Assembly (NCBI RefSeq): GCF_000755165.1
Contig: NC_025866.1
Location: 495,104-559,103, forward strand
Reading direction: 5' to 3'
Source of the DNA: Leishmania panamensis
Taxonomy: Eukaryota > Euglenozoa > Kinetoplastea > Trypanosomatida > Trypanosomatidae
DNA: 64,000 nucleotides
Shown here: positions 10,100-20,800 of the stretch, in pieces
Layout of the letters: every line of letters begins with the position of its first letter
Position numbering within the stretch: the stretch's first letter is position 1
The notes under the pieces: generated by a model
Told to the model about the DNA's origin: nothing
Seen by the model: only the letters and a program-made list of their open reading frames with translations
Database searches by the model: none
Translations under genes and position numbers: made by a program

Positions 10100-11782
10100 T
10101 TATGTGAAGATAAGAGGCGCACCAAACACCCGCCAAAGCGAGCACTGGAGTGCGTGTAGAGCCAAACGACATTCCTTCTTGTTCGCGAATTCGATGTTGA
10201 AGGCCCTCAGATCGGTGCGGTACTCCATATGTGTCACGTCAAACAAACCGCTGAACAGGCTCTTCACTAGCGGTGTCGACACCATTACATTCGGGCCAAG
10301 AAGCAACTTTGCAGCGATGCGGTGTGGGTCATGCGGGGCCAGCTTCGCGATGAGACAGAGCTGCCACCGTCGCGAAGCCTCTTCCAGCGTATTCCACCAT
10401 GCCTCATCACAGCCACCAAGCTCGTTCTGTGGGTTTGTTGTTCCTCCCTTGAGCGTACCAGTCGCTAGCGCAGTCACCCGTGTCCCTACCACGCTTTCCC
10501 CTCCTACAGGTAAGAGGTTGCCTCCACTCGCCGTCTCCGGTGCCTGTGTCTCTCGCCGATAAGCTGCGATGACGTCCGCCACAGACAAACCATCTGCCCA
10601 GCGAAGAAACAGGCCGGCTGCTTCGGCGGTTGTGAACTGCACGCTAACGATCACGCGAGCTGTGGAGGTGGACAGGGCGCCGGCAGATGTGCTGCTATCT
10701 CGCGTATCGAGGTGCTCCACGGCACCAAAGCGATGCGCGTAGTGGTACAGAAGGTCATCCAGCGCCCAGTGTAGAAACGACAACGCGTCGATGCCATCGT
10801 CGGCATGTGCAGCCTTGGCAGCACTGTCAGCGTTCCGACTACTTCGACTGTGGGAAATATACGATGACGCGTAGGAGGAGTAAGAGGACGAGTACGAGTA
10901 CGAAGACGATGATACGGATGTCTCACGGGAGTGCGGGGTCGGCAGCGGCGGCGGTGGACTTGAAGAACACGCGGAGCCCGCGGTCCCGGTGGAGAGAGGA
11001 GAATGCGTCTGCGACCCGACAACCTTGTTGTCTTCGCGCGAAGACGAAATAGGAGAAAAAGAAGGATCCTCCACCTGCACGGGGAGGTGGTCGGGAGCAG
11101 CAGGCGCAGTGGTGGCGCTGTTGGTGGCTTCAGTCGGTGGTACCGACGACGACAGGAAGGCAGGGTTGGATAGTGTGAGAAGCACTCGACGGTACCCCGC
11201 AGCTGACGATGGCTCCTCCAGTTGCTTCGCCAATCCCTCCAGCTCATCCGCGCAGCATGTGGAGTATGCTTCCCAATAGGCGTTCCACCTTTCTAGCTGC
11301 ACCATTACAGGCGGAGCCAGAAAGGCGGGAAGGAGAACTGCTGACTGAACTAGCGCACCCTTTACCCTCGGAAGCAAGACTGTCCTCGATGTGCTGCCGC
11401 TATTGACACTGCGGAGAACTTTCCATGGATGGGGTTGTATGTAACCTGCTACGACAGCCGCCTTGACCTGAGTCGCCTCCGTCTCTCTTGCGTTCCCCTC
11501 GCCAGGCTCCTCTGTTGGCATGGAGCAGCGTGGGCGTGACGAGGATGGCGGCGCCGGAGGTCGTTGAAAGGGTAAGTGAAAGCAGCCGCGGCGCCACTGA
11601 GCAGCAGCAAAGCGCTGCTGCACTGCGCTCCATCCCGATATAGCTACCTCACTCGACGTGGCGTCCGCAGCCAGAGGCAAGAGAAGCGGTAGATGGTGCT
11701 GGGGGAATTGGGAAGGTGATCCTGGCGAGTCGGTCGCAGCAGGCGACCTAGTGCGCTTGTGCGTGGCCGCTTGTCCGTTCAT
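10100..11782 (-). CDS. hypothetical protein with possible C-terminal RRM-like segments
   Basis: The protein has 560 aa from the ATG at 11780-11782. The open frame continues upstream to a GTG at 11872 but without an ATG that I can see. Residues 1-110 are Pro/Ser/Arg-rich and probably disordered. About 287-315 is an odd Ser/Tyr tract made of SSYS-type repeats. Two C-terminal pieces resemble RRM strand-helix pairs: VSVQFTTAEAAGLFLRWADG (about 378-398) and AFNIEFANKKECRLALHAL (about 527-545). The last 60 residues read like a whole small alpha/beta domain. RNA binding is therefore a possibility only. A pyrimidine-rich tract on the coding strand at 11947-11988 would suit trans-splicing. I do not recognise the family beyond this. 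Confidence 0.8.
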   Translation of the reverse strand: MNGQAATHKRTRSPAATDSPGSPSQFPQHHLPLLLPLAADATSSEVAISGWSAVQQRFAAAQWRRGCFHLPFQRPPAPPSSSRPRCSMPTEEPGEGNARETEATQVKAAVVAGYIQPHPWKVLRSVNSGSTSRTVLLPRVKGALVQSAVLLPAFLAPPVMVQLERWNAYWEAYSTCCADELEGLAKQLEEPSSAAGYRRVLLTLSNPAFLSSSVPPTEATNSATTAPAAPDHLPVQVEDPSFSPISSSREDNKVVGSQTHSPLSTGTAGSACSSSPPPPLPTPHSRETSVSSSSYSYSSSYSSYASSYISHSRSSRNADSAAKAAHADDGIDALSFLHWALDDLLYHYAHRFGAVEHLDTRDSSTSAGALSTSTARVIVSVQFTTAEAAGLFLRWADGLSVADVIAAYRRETQAPETASGGNLLPVGGESVVGTRVTALATGTLKGGTTNPQNELGGCDEAWWNTLEEASRRWQLCLIAKLAPHDPHRIAAKLLLGPNVMVSTPLVKSLFSGLFDVTHMEYRTDLRAFNIEFANKKECRLALHALQCSLWRVFGAPLIFT

Positions 11783-13005
11783 AACTTCCACAGGAGACGG
11801 AGTGAAATATATGATGGTTACACTACTGCTTGTGGACGGTACTGCACGTGGAGCAACAGATGCGTGTGACACAGGATACCGTGACGCAATAGCTTTGGTG
11901 AGCGTCTGTTCTTACGTGTTGTGATGAGAGGCACGTGGTATAGAGCACGGAGGGAGGCAGAGAAAGGAGAAGGGGAATGCGGAGGGGAGACCGCTGTTCA
12001 TTTCGGTCGAAGCGACAGGAGGATTGGCTCGTGCACAGACAATTCACTTATCAAAACCAACGATGGTGCGCTCGCTCTCTTCTTACCTTGTAGTCGATTT
12101 CCTTGTTGTCGCTGATCAAAGCGCCTCAAGGACAAAAAAGGCGAGAATGCGGAAGTCTATGAAATGCCTGTAGGATGTGGACGAGATGACGATGCAGGGT
12201 GAAGCGCGCGGAGTATGACTGGGCGAGTGAAGGGCGGAGGGAGGAACGGGACGAAAAACGCCGAAAGGAAATGCGCAGAATGTCGGGCGCTCCTTCTGCT
12301 CTCCTTCGGCTGCCTTACAGATCACGTGGTGCGTGCACCTTTCTTACCGTGTTATACGCTTTGCAAAGCCGCCCGCATCAGACAGAATGCCTGCGTCCCT
12401 GTGGGTGTCCGTGTAGGTCTATGGAGAAGGAAAAAGGATGAAGACAAGAGATCACTGGCAGCGAGGTGGTGGGTACGTGGCACTTGCACCACTGTCCATG
12501 TGTCAGAGAGCCGGAAGAAGCGCGGCACACGCGTAAGCATCTGAGAAACCCTCACGTTACGCAGAAAGCGCCGCATCTCTGCTTTCTTTCTACATTCCCC
12601 TTGCATCCGCATAGATGCACAGTCAACAAAACCCGATGTAGCTATGCTGCCCTAGCTTATCCGTCACCTACTTCATGGTGTTTCGTGAAGTAACAACATA
12701 GAAGTTGTTATCCTTGTCTTGATGGGGCCAGCAGCAGTACGACTAAGTCGTGCGAAAAAAGGCGGGGGTGGAGAGGGGAGGGTGGCAGAGGGACTTTTGG
12801 CTACGTCTTCACCGCACAAGCAGTTATTCATACCGCGTGAAGACCCAAGCAAAGAGGCGCCGCAGACAGTCGCGTGCACCCGAGAGGCTATGGAAGGACA
12901 CATGAGCAGCGAAGGGGCTGAAGAGCTCCACGTACAGCGCGCATAGAAGCATCACCAAAGCTGCAAAGGAAAGCAGTGAACGGTTTCTGGACTGACGCAC
13001 GTACA
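11783..13005. other. intergenic spacer
   Basis: This is the 5' leader region of the gene ending at 10100 and the 3' UTR of the SBDS gene. It has a polypurine tract (plus strand) at 11947-11988. I see no gene: short frames on both strands are low complexity. Confidence 0.6.
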
Positions 13006-14598
13006 CTAGTTCACCTGCTCTCCCACCTCTTCTTCTTCGCTGTAGTCAAAGCCTTCCTCCTCCCAGTCGTTGCCGCCCTGCTGCGCATGCGCCTCCTGCT
13101 GCTTCTTGGCGCGCTGCTTGCGGTTGCCCATCAGCTCCTCGTCGCTGTCACTGAAGGTTTTCTCCACCTCCGGCACTGACTTGGCCGACTCCACCTTCTT
13201 ACCCTTCTTTGCGTTTTTCTTCGCCTTCTTTCCCTTTCGGTCACCTTCGTCATTGTCATCCATCGCTATGGCACCGACATCGGCCTTCTTGGCCCCATCG
13301 ACTTGGCTCTGCGGTGGGACACCACCGGTGCCACTGGCATTCTTCTTGTTCCTCTTGCCCTTGCCACCGCGCCCGCGGCCCCCGTCATCGTCGCTGTCGT
13401 CTTGAAAGTTGCGTGAGGGATCCAGGTTAAGCTTATGTAACTCAGCCGCGATGTCTAGGCCAACAGTCACGCCACCCTTCGCAGAGCCGTCCGTGCCGCT
13501 GTCCAGAAGATCATCGTCATCACTATCGTCGTTCCGTCGACCTCGATGATCGTGTCGCGCAGTGCTCTTTTTCTTGCCGCGGCGGCCCCTCTGGCCTTCA
13601 CCATAACTTGGGTGCTGTTCACTAGAGGCGTTCTCCGCGTTCCAGCCGAGGACTATGCTCACGTCTGTGCGACCACCGCTAACCCCGCCAGCGGATGACA
13701 ACGATGGTGTGGCTGTCGCGCGTCTCGAGCCGCTCATGGTCGCCGTCTCCTCTGCACGTCCTGGCTGCGCATTGGCACGCGAGACAGTCTTGGCGTCGAG
13801 CAGAAAATCCGAATCACCAATCTCAGTCACGACGGCGTCCACCATGTGGGTCGTACTACCAGAGGGAAGCTCCTCTTTGATGAAGTGATCGAGGTCTCGA
13901 AATAGGTTTGGCTGCATTAGTAGCACCAGAGAGTGGCCGACACCGCCATTGTCAGTGCCGCTTGCATTGCTCATCACTGTCACCTTCTCCACATCGGCGT
14001 CATTATCGCCGCACCAGACACGGAGTTTCTCGAGCGCCGCCTCGGATGTTGTCGTGCAACGGATCTTCATGTTGGCCCTCGCGATGGGGATGACGTTGGA
14101 GTCAATGAGGAGGTGCATGAGGCTCAGCGCTTGCTTCTTTACTGGCTGATCAAGCTTCACGGCAGCCCCGATGGAGCGGAGTGCCTGTTCTATCACTTGT
14201 GAGGGAAAGGGGCGCTGCGTCTTGGTATTGATGCACTTCTGCGAAATGATGACGGCAATATCCTTGAACATTTCATCCACCTCCGCTGTGCGCTCCTGCT
14301 GCGCCACCTGGAGTTCTCCGTGGTTCAGCATGTACTTGATGGCTTCCAATTCTGTCATTTCACCCCCAAAAACAGTCTGAATCTCCTTCTCTGAGGCGAG
14401 ATAGCCGCGCGCGACGTTCGCGAAAATGCGCTCGACCTGGAGTACTTCATCCAAGCGATTCTCGGTGCCACTGCGGTACGAGATGACTTTGTTTTTGTAG
14501 CAGGCGATCTCCAGCTTGACCCCGTTTTTTGAGTACCGTACGACGGCGATGTTCGTGTGTCGCCGCTGCGACAGCGGAACCTGCATACGAGCGCTCAT
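13006..14598 (-). CDS. SBDS: SBDS / Sdo1-type ribosome maturation protein with long charged C-terminal tail
   Basis: The protein has 530 aa from the ATG at 14596-14598 (MSARMQVPLSQ). The N-terminal 250 residues match the SBDS family: VVRYSKNGVKLEIACYKNKV, then IFANVARGYLASEKEIQTVF in the FYSH domain, then FPSQVIEQALRSIG and the third domain. SBDS works with the GTPase EFL1 to remove eIF6 from late cytoplasmic 60S subunits. Residues from about 250 on are an acidic/basic low-complexity extension with Asp runs, RGRGGKGKRNKK and KKAKKNAKKGKK blocks, and an acidic end (DWEEEGFDYSEEEEVGEQVN). The human protein has only 250 aa. Trypanosoma cruzi SBDS is known to have an unstructured RNA-binding C-terminal extension. 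The frame stays open to 14688, but a good splice acceptor at 14658-14659 lies inside that extension, so it should be leader. Confidence 0.93.
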   Translation of the reverse strand: MSARMQVPLSQRRHTNIAVVRYSKNGVKLEIACYKNKVISYRSGTENRLDEVLQVERIFANVARGYLASEKEIQTVFGGEMTELEAIKYMLNHGELQVAQQERTAEVDEMFKDIAVIISQKCINTKTQRPFPSQVIEQALRSIGAAVKLDQPVKKQALSLMHLLIDSNVIPIARANMKIRCTTTSEAALEKLRVWCGDNDADVEKVTVMSNASGTDNGGVGHSLVLLMQPNLFRDLDHFIKEELPSGSTTHMVDAVVTEIGDSDFLLDAKTVSRANAQPGRAEETATMSGSRRATATPSLSSAGGVSGGRTDVSIVLGWNAENASSEQHPSYGEGQRGRRGKKKSTARHDHRGRRNDDSDDDDLLDSGTDGSAKGGVTVGLDIAAELHKLNLDPSRNFQDDSDDDGGRGRGGKGKRNKKNASGTGGVPPQSQVDGAKKADVGAIAMDDNDEGDRKGKKAKKNAKKGKKVESAKSVPEVEKTFSDSDEELMGNRKQRAKKQQEAHAQQGGNDWEEEGFDYSEEEEVGEQVN

Positions 14599-14657
14599 GG
14601 CTGAAACTGCCAGTTCCACTGCTCGTGTGCGCTTGAAATACTTGCATGCAGGCAGTA

Positions 14658-14695
14658 CTGGAGAGTGGGACAGAGGGACAGGGGACAATGAAAGT
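14658..14695 (-). promoter_or_regulatory. predicted trans-splice acceptor for the SBDS gene
   Basis: On the coding strand a pyrimidine-rich run (plus positions 14660-14695) ends in CTCTCCAG, with AG at 14659-14658. This gives a leader of about 59 nt before the ATG at 14598. Confidence 0.6.
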
Positions 14696-15253
14696 CTTCT
14701 GCTCCTCTCTTTGATCCCTTTTGCTTGATTACATACGCGATCAATGCGTTTATTGATTTTTATATATATAGCGAAGAGGACGAGCAGGCGGCAAGCGACG
14801 AATGGCCGCGGACCACAGACCGCATGGACGCACTACAAGAGCGAAAGAGAGAGGAAGCGGGGGATGAGCAAACCAGAAACCGAATAGCAGAAGAAGAACA
14901 ACAGTCAATCGAAGGCGACTGCACTACGACGTCCTTTTCCTCGCTTTGCCACATCCGTTTTGTTGGAATGGGTTTTAGGATGACACCAGCACCAAAATAA
15001 AGCGAGGAGCAACCGAGCGAACGAAAGACCCACGCGTTAGGCAGCCGCGATGGTGACAAGGGTTGTGTGTGCGCACGTTTATATGCATGACCGCAGGCGA
15101 TGTGGAGAGAGAGGGAGCGAGCGAGAAGGAGGGGGTGATGCGGAGAAGCATAATATTGAGCAAAGAGGCGGCGAGCAACATATGCACTCTAACGCAGAAT
15201 AGCGCCCCCTTTACATACACCATACAACAGTCGCTCCTCCAGATACGTAGTGA

Positions 15254-15279
15254 CGCGCCATACTGCATTGTATGGCGCG
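15254..15279. repeat. inverted repeat, 10-bp perfect arms, 6-nt loop
   Basis: CGCGCCATAC is followed by TGCATT and then by its exact reverse complement GTATGGCGCG. It could form a stable RNA or DNA hairpin. It lies in the 3' UTR region of the SPEF1-like gene or in its spacer. Confidence 0.85.
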
Positions 15280-16048
15280 GTGGACGGTGTGCTGGAAAAG
15301 TCAAACGAGAAAGGGAAAAGGGGGAGAGGGGAGGGGAGAGAGGGAGACCGAGGAAGAACGATGCGTCATCTTTGCAGCGGATCACTGAACGATTCACGTG
15401 CTCTCTTTTTCTGCCACAGCCATGGCAGTTTGCCATCGGCCCCCCATGTCGAAGTCAGCGGCGCGGATGCATTGGGGCACAGCAACGCGCCTTTCCATCG
15501 GTGTCTGTGTTCCTTTGCCGCCTTATTGGTCTTCGTCAGCGATCCAAGGGACAACAAGATTAGGATCCTCGAGAGACGCAAAGGCATTATGATTGGCACT
15601 CATCCACGCACCGCGTGGGAAGGAAAACAAAGTGGTCAGCGGCGAGAGGAATGTGTGATGTGTGTGTGTGTGTGCGTGTGCTTCCATGGTTTTCACATGC
15701 AATGCCCATGTACTGTCAGAAGCGGAGGGTGCACAACAACTTTATACCACATGTCGGAACAACACCAACAACAAACCTGGAGAGAGGAGCAACCAGAGAT
15801 GCGAACAAAAGGGATCACAGATGTTTATCGTACAGCTATACAAGTACACGGCATGCAAACGCAAAAAGAGGGGGGAGGGGGACAGAAAGGAGAGACCCTC
15901 AACACCTGTAATTCTGGAGAAAAGAGGCAAAAGCGCACTACTCCGCACTTCACATCACAATGGTTCATGTATGTACAGTACACAAACTGGCACACGCCTT
16001 CTCTATCAAGCGAGACACCCCATCCTGAGCAGGGGAACGTTGCGGTGG

Positions 16049-16840
16049 CTATGCTGGCATGCGGCCAAATTTCTGGCGGTATTGACTAAGCTTCTCATCC
16101 TTCACACGAACCAGCTCCTCTAACTTCACAATTTTCTCTGAGAGAATGACGACCGTCTCGCGCAGTTCTTGAATTGTATAGTCCTTCTCACGCACAACAT
16201 GTGCCAAGCTCGCTTCTTCATTCACAGCCAACGCCGCTGGCTGTCGTTGTGGCTGTGCTTGCCGTGAGGCTGCCTGCAGGTCTGCTGAGGCAGACCTCTG
16301 AGACGATACAGATCGGGGAGGCGGCGCCGCAGACGAGGGCCGCTTGCTTCCGCGGTAAGTCGCAGCGGTAGAGCCTCCATCATCTCTCGCATGATCACCT
16401 CGAGGATGCAGCTGCACCTGTGATGGGTTCGCACATTGCATCCTCTCACACCCCGGAATCTCCCCCATCATTATCATCTCGTCCCGCCTCGTTTTGATCT
16501 GTGCGACCTTCAACCGTAGGGCCCGCAGGAAGCGCTCGATGGCGCCGGGCACGGCTGCTATGATGTCTTCCACCTCCTCTGGGGGAACCTCGAAGTACAG
16601 CTTGCGCAGCACCTTGGTATTGAGCGTGTTCCAGTTGTCCAGCTTCTTCGCGTGCGACATTGCCGGGACATAGTTGTGTAGCTCAACTAACTTCGGGAAG
16701 AAGAACTTAAGTATCTCTGCCACGGAGCAGCCATCGGCGAAGTCACGAGCGATGTTACGCTTCGGCCGTGAGATTGGGATCTCATCCACCCACGTGTAGA
16801 GCTCATGGAGGTCTTCCTCAGTGAAGGGGATGGACGCCAT
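16049..16840 (-). CDS. SPEF1/CLAMP-like calponin-homology protein
   Basis: The protein has 263 aa from the ATG at 16838-16840. Residues 5-115 match the CH-like domain of sperm flagellar protein 1: an ELYTWVDEIPISRPKRNIARD-type opening, then FADGCSVAEILKFFFPKLVELHNYVPA and NWNTLNTKVLRKL. The linker is Ser/Gln/Ala-rich. The C-terminal 55 residues (EKDYTIQELRETVVILSEKI and following) form a predicted coiled coil. SPEF1/CLAMP proteins bind and bundle microtubules in flagella, including the central pair. A flagellar or subpellicular microtubule role is the natural inference for a flagellate. The frame is open to 17107, but this extension contains the polypyrimidine tract at 17061-17101 and is leader, not protein. 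Confidence 0.88.
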   Translation of the reverse strand: MASIPFTEEDLHELYTWVDEIPISRPKRNIARDFADGCSVAEILKFFFPKLVELHNYVPAMSHAKKLDNWNTLNTKVLRKLYFEVPPEEVEDIIAAVPGAIERFLRALRLKVAQIKTRRDEMIMMGEIPGCERMQCANPSQVQLHPRGDHARDDGGSTAATYRGSKRPSSAAPPPRSVSSQRSASADLQAASRQAQPQRQPAALAVNEEASLAHVVREKDYTIQELRETVVILSEKIVKLEELVRVKDEKLSQYRQKFGRMPA

Positions 16841-17890
16841 TATGTCGTTGTTGAAGCGATCGAGATGATTGTCCTTGTGATGGTATGGGCACCACTGTGG
16901 TATGCTTGTGTGCTCTAACGGGGAAACGCTCACCTTGTTGATTAAACAGACACAAGAAGAGGAACAATAAGGGGCCTGCGAGAGTGTTGGAGGCGCTTCT
17001 TCTCCCCTTTCCTGCCGTGTCGGCTTCGCAGCTACAGGGGCAAGGGCAGATTGGGAGGGAAAAGACAAAAAGGGGGAGGGAGGGAGGGAGGGGGGGGGGA
17101 AGGTCACTCGGCAAGCGGCGCAAAAGACACGTAGAGAATGTCAAGGGAGTGTGAACGCAACAAGAACCCAAAGATTGCACGTGGAGGCGGGCTATGGGAG
17201 AGAGTGCTGGCCTTCCGTCTTCTCCTTCTCACTCTCCATCGTGTTGTTGCTGTCACCAGGGGCATCAATAAGTGGCTCTCTGCGTATATTGAGTGAATCA
17301 GATAAGCAATGCCGTAGTTTTATGTCTACGTGGTGAGTGGGGAGGAGAGTTGCGCGTACGGTTGCATTCCTCTTCCGGGAGGCGATACACAACCCCTCCC
17401 TTCCCTTAGCCCCCCCCCTCCCGTGTTGGAGAGAGCACCAGCGCATGTAAAATCCACAGCGAAGAGGAACACAGAAAACGGAGGCCAATTGCCACACGCC
17501 ACTCCTCTCCGCACAACCACAACGACGACAAGAGAGACTGAGAGGAATGAAAAAGAGAAAGAACCAACGAAAGGGAAGCATAGAAGAGAGACGCGGCTGC
17601 GCCATCCAACGCAGACAAACACATCCACACATCTCTTCCCAGTGGCCAGGGCCTCTAAGCTGTGCAACGAGGTCAAGTGAGAGAGAAAGAGAGGACGAAG
17701 GGAGAGGGACAGGCGAGCACCCGCACCCATACTCGAAAACCACAATCAGTCCTGGTGCTAGCTCATCTCTAGGAAAGCAAGGTAACACGTTAACATATAC
17801 ACAGACCTTCACAGATACATGGGCAAGCGAACACATTCAGGCGGTGCAGCCGGTACCTCTACCGTCACCTTTGCCGAAGCTTCAGTCGTC
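16841..17890. other. intergenic spacer
   Basis: This is the leader of the SPEF1-like gene and the 3' UTR of the giant gene. I see pyrimidine/purine-biased sequence only. The minus frame at 17192-17836 gives a Cys/Ser/Leu-rich low-complexity product and no acceptable start context. Confidence 0.55.
17061..17101 (-). promoter_or_regulatory. polypyrimidine tract for trans-splicing of the SPEF1-like gene
   Basis: The plus strand reads GGGGGAGGGAGGGAGGG and similar, so the transcript is a long C/T tract. It lies 220-260 nt upstream of the ATG at 16840. AG dinucleotides follow within the next 100 nt. This fits a spliced-leader addition site. Confidence 0.55.
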
Positions 17891-20800
17891 TCACACCGAT
17901 TTTCTGTACAGCTGCAGTGCGCTGATGATTTCCTTCACCCCCTGCACAAAATCCTCAGCAGTCTGTGCGTCTGTCACGGTGTACTCTGTCAGGATGGGTA
18001 GCGCACCTGAACGCGGGATGGCAGCAAATATACTGTCTGTCTGCACCGCTGGCGGTGATGTGGAGGCTAGGGGCGGTGAGGGTGGCGGTGGCAGTGGCGG
18101 CGTCCGTTTGCCTGCTCGTTCACGCGGACGAAGATAGCTGAAGTCTCTGGCGTTGTCAGGCCTCCACTCCTCGGCACCATCCTGCGTTGGCGTGGATACG
18201 AGGGGGTTGTCCTCCTTGACATCGTTCTTTCTCACGGCTTCCTTGTTAAAGTACTGCCGTATCGGCAGGTCGTCGATATGGTCAAACTCACCCGTCTGTC
18301 GCCGTCGGCTTGTGTAGGTGGCCGAGCATGTAGACGAGGTTGGCTGTGCCGAAGCACGCGAGTATCCTTCACCACCCCCCTTACTGCATGCCCCTCCTGT
18401 AATGGTGTCTATGCTCCTACTGTGTCGGCGCTGGGCGAGGGACTGAGGGCGACCCGTGTGTGTATAGAAAGGTGACAACGGACCGCCCGCGGCGCCGCGC
18501 TCTGCGCCCAGAACGTAGTCATCCCACCTCATCGACGGCCGACTCGGGTCGCTGTGGCTGCGATGCTGTGAGGAGGACTCTTCGACAGTGGTATCAGCGC
18601 GTAACGCGGGTCTGTAAGCTCGCCGAGCGCCGTTTGCCCATCTCGAGGCTGCAGATGCCGCGTAGGGGCGTTGTCCGCGCAGTGGTGATATGTCGTGTGA
18701 GTACCGACGATAGTGTCCGTACAGCATTTCTGTGTCTTCCCCGGCACGCGTTTCTGTGTGATGACGTGCACGATCCGTCTCGACACCCTCTTCTTGATCA
18801 CCAGTGTAGAGGCTGCCACCCCTGAAGGAGGGGCGCGTCGATTGGTAACAAGAGCGCGACTGGGTGTGATCTTCGAGAATGGAGCGTGGCGACCCGAGGG
18901 TGGCGTGGTCGTCGCAGAGACTGCGGTAGCGGAGGGCCCAATCGGAACGTAGTGCGGCCGACCTGATCTTCGCGTCGACAGCACCACCGGCGGCGGCGTC
19001 ATCTGCCGTGGCCTCCACGCCGTACAAGGCGTTTGAATGCTGACGCGGGGGCGGTGGCGGCAGGGGCCACGGGTTCGGAGGCGAGGCTGAGCGGTGCCGC
19101 ACTTTTTCCTTCCCCGTCTTTTTCCTCTTTTCCGCGCCGCTGCTGATCCGGCACACCGTAGAGCCTGCGGACGAAGTCCTGCGCCGCTTTTCCCCACGCT
19201 TTGATGACATCTTTCTCTTCTTCGCCTTCGCGCTTCGGTTGCGGTGATGGTGGTGCTCGCCCTTCTTCGCTGCAGCCGCCTTTCTATTTTCCTTTTCCTT
19301 ATCATGCTTGCTTCTCCGTGACGCGCCACTAGCCGCAGTGGGAGTCGGGACTTTGACGCTCGCCGCCTCACGCAGCAACAGCAGCCGTGATAACTGGAAC
19401 TCCATGGATGTTGTGAGATTGCTGTCCACTTCGCTGTCATCACTCATCTCAAAAAGGGTGGCGTCACCAGTCCGAGACGACCGCGAGCGAGTGCAACTGC
19501 GGCTGCAGCGGCCATGGCGCTCGTGACCGTGTTTACGCTTCTTGTGTTTGTCGTCACCGTCATACCTCGACTTCTTCTCCTTGGACTTTTTACTTCGCTT
19601 GGTGCTGTGCAATTTCGATGCCTCCGAGGAGGATGGTGATGGAGAGCGACGGCTTGAAGCGCTGGTGCCGTGGTGGCTGGAGTGTTTGCGGCGCTCGTTT
19701 CGTCGATGGCGATTACCGCTGCGATGCTTCGCTGCCTTCTTTACTGAGTGCGACGTGTGCGCCTCTGTAGCAGGCTCAACGACGGAGAAGAAAGACGGCA
19801 GCGGCAGCGCACTGTGGACACCCACACCGTTGGTAGCGGCGGCGATAGCTCCCTCTGCTGGCGCTGCTTTCTCTACTACAGAGCGAGAGCGCTGTCTGCT
19901 GCTGATGCTGCTACTGCACATCCTGTTTCCTCGTCGGGTCTGCTCCTCGGTTTCGGCAAGCGTGGAAGGCGCGGAGAGAAGATCCGTCGGTAGAGGCGGT
20001 TGAACAATGTCCACTACATCAACGGTGTCGTTGGCTTCCACCGTAGACGGAGCTTCCAGATCAAAAGGCTTTGTGGGTCGGGGACCATCGCTGTTGGCGC
20101 GAAGACACTCCGACAAAGCGCCGCGATCCTTACCGCCACTGTGCTTGGTAGCCGCCGTAGAGCTCTCCTCTCCGCTACCTCTGCACTTGACAGGAGCCGC
20201 CTTGCCTCCCGAAGCCAGTTCTCTCGCTACCAAAGTCTCTTGCATGTACTTCGCTTTCGATGGTGTAAAGAGCGAGGGAGACCTCTCTTCCTGCTGCTGC
20301 TGACCAGTTGCCTGCTGCACCGCCGATTGTGGACTGCCACTGCGTTGCTGCACATCGCGCTCAATTTCCAAAAAAGACCGCGGTCCAGATTGCGGTGGGA
20401 TCGCGTACGCGGAGAGCGACACACTGGGAATGGCAGCTGAGGCGGCAGAACCCCCATAAAACTCCTGTAGTGCGAGACCCTGATGTGCCTGTGCTGGCAT
20501 GTTGCAACCCTGTCTCTCGAAGCTTGCTTCAGCACCCACAGCAGGAACTCTTGGCCCTGCACATCCACTGGCGTACATGTTAGAGTTCTCTCCCAGGACG
20601 AAGGGGCCAGCGAGGCACAGTGGTGGTAACGATGCAGCAGCAGCGACTGTAGCCTCCGTCGATGCCGCTCCAGCCTCAGCCGACGCGATCAGGAACTTCT
20701 CTATCGCATCCTGCTTCGCCTTGCTTGTGCGCTCGCGCAGTGTGGACTGCCACTCATGAGACAACTGCGACAGGTCATCGACCATGAGAGGGGGCATAAA

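Larger units (their letters stand above)
14599..16048. other. intergenic spacer with a 10-bp perfect hairpin
   Basis: Besides the acceptor above, this holds a TATATATATA run at about 14761-14770, a hairpin with 10-bp perfect arms at 15254-15263 and 15270-15279, polypurine at 15295-15355, and a (TG)n tract at about 15658-15680. No convincing gene. Plus-strand frames across 15250-16089 are against the transcription direction and low in coding character. Confidence 0.55.

Noticed and set aside
17192..17836. Minus frame of 214 codons
   Set aside because: Low-complexity Cys/Ser/Leu text in a spacer; no conserved features.
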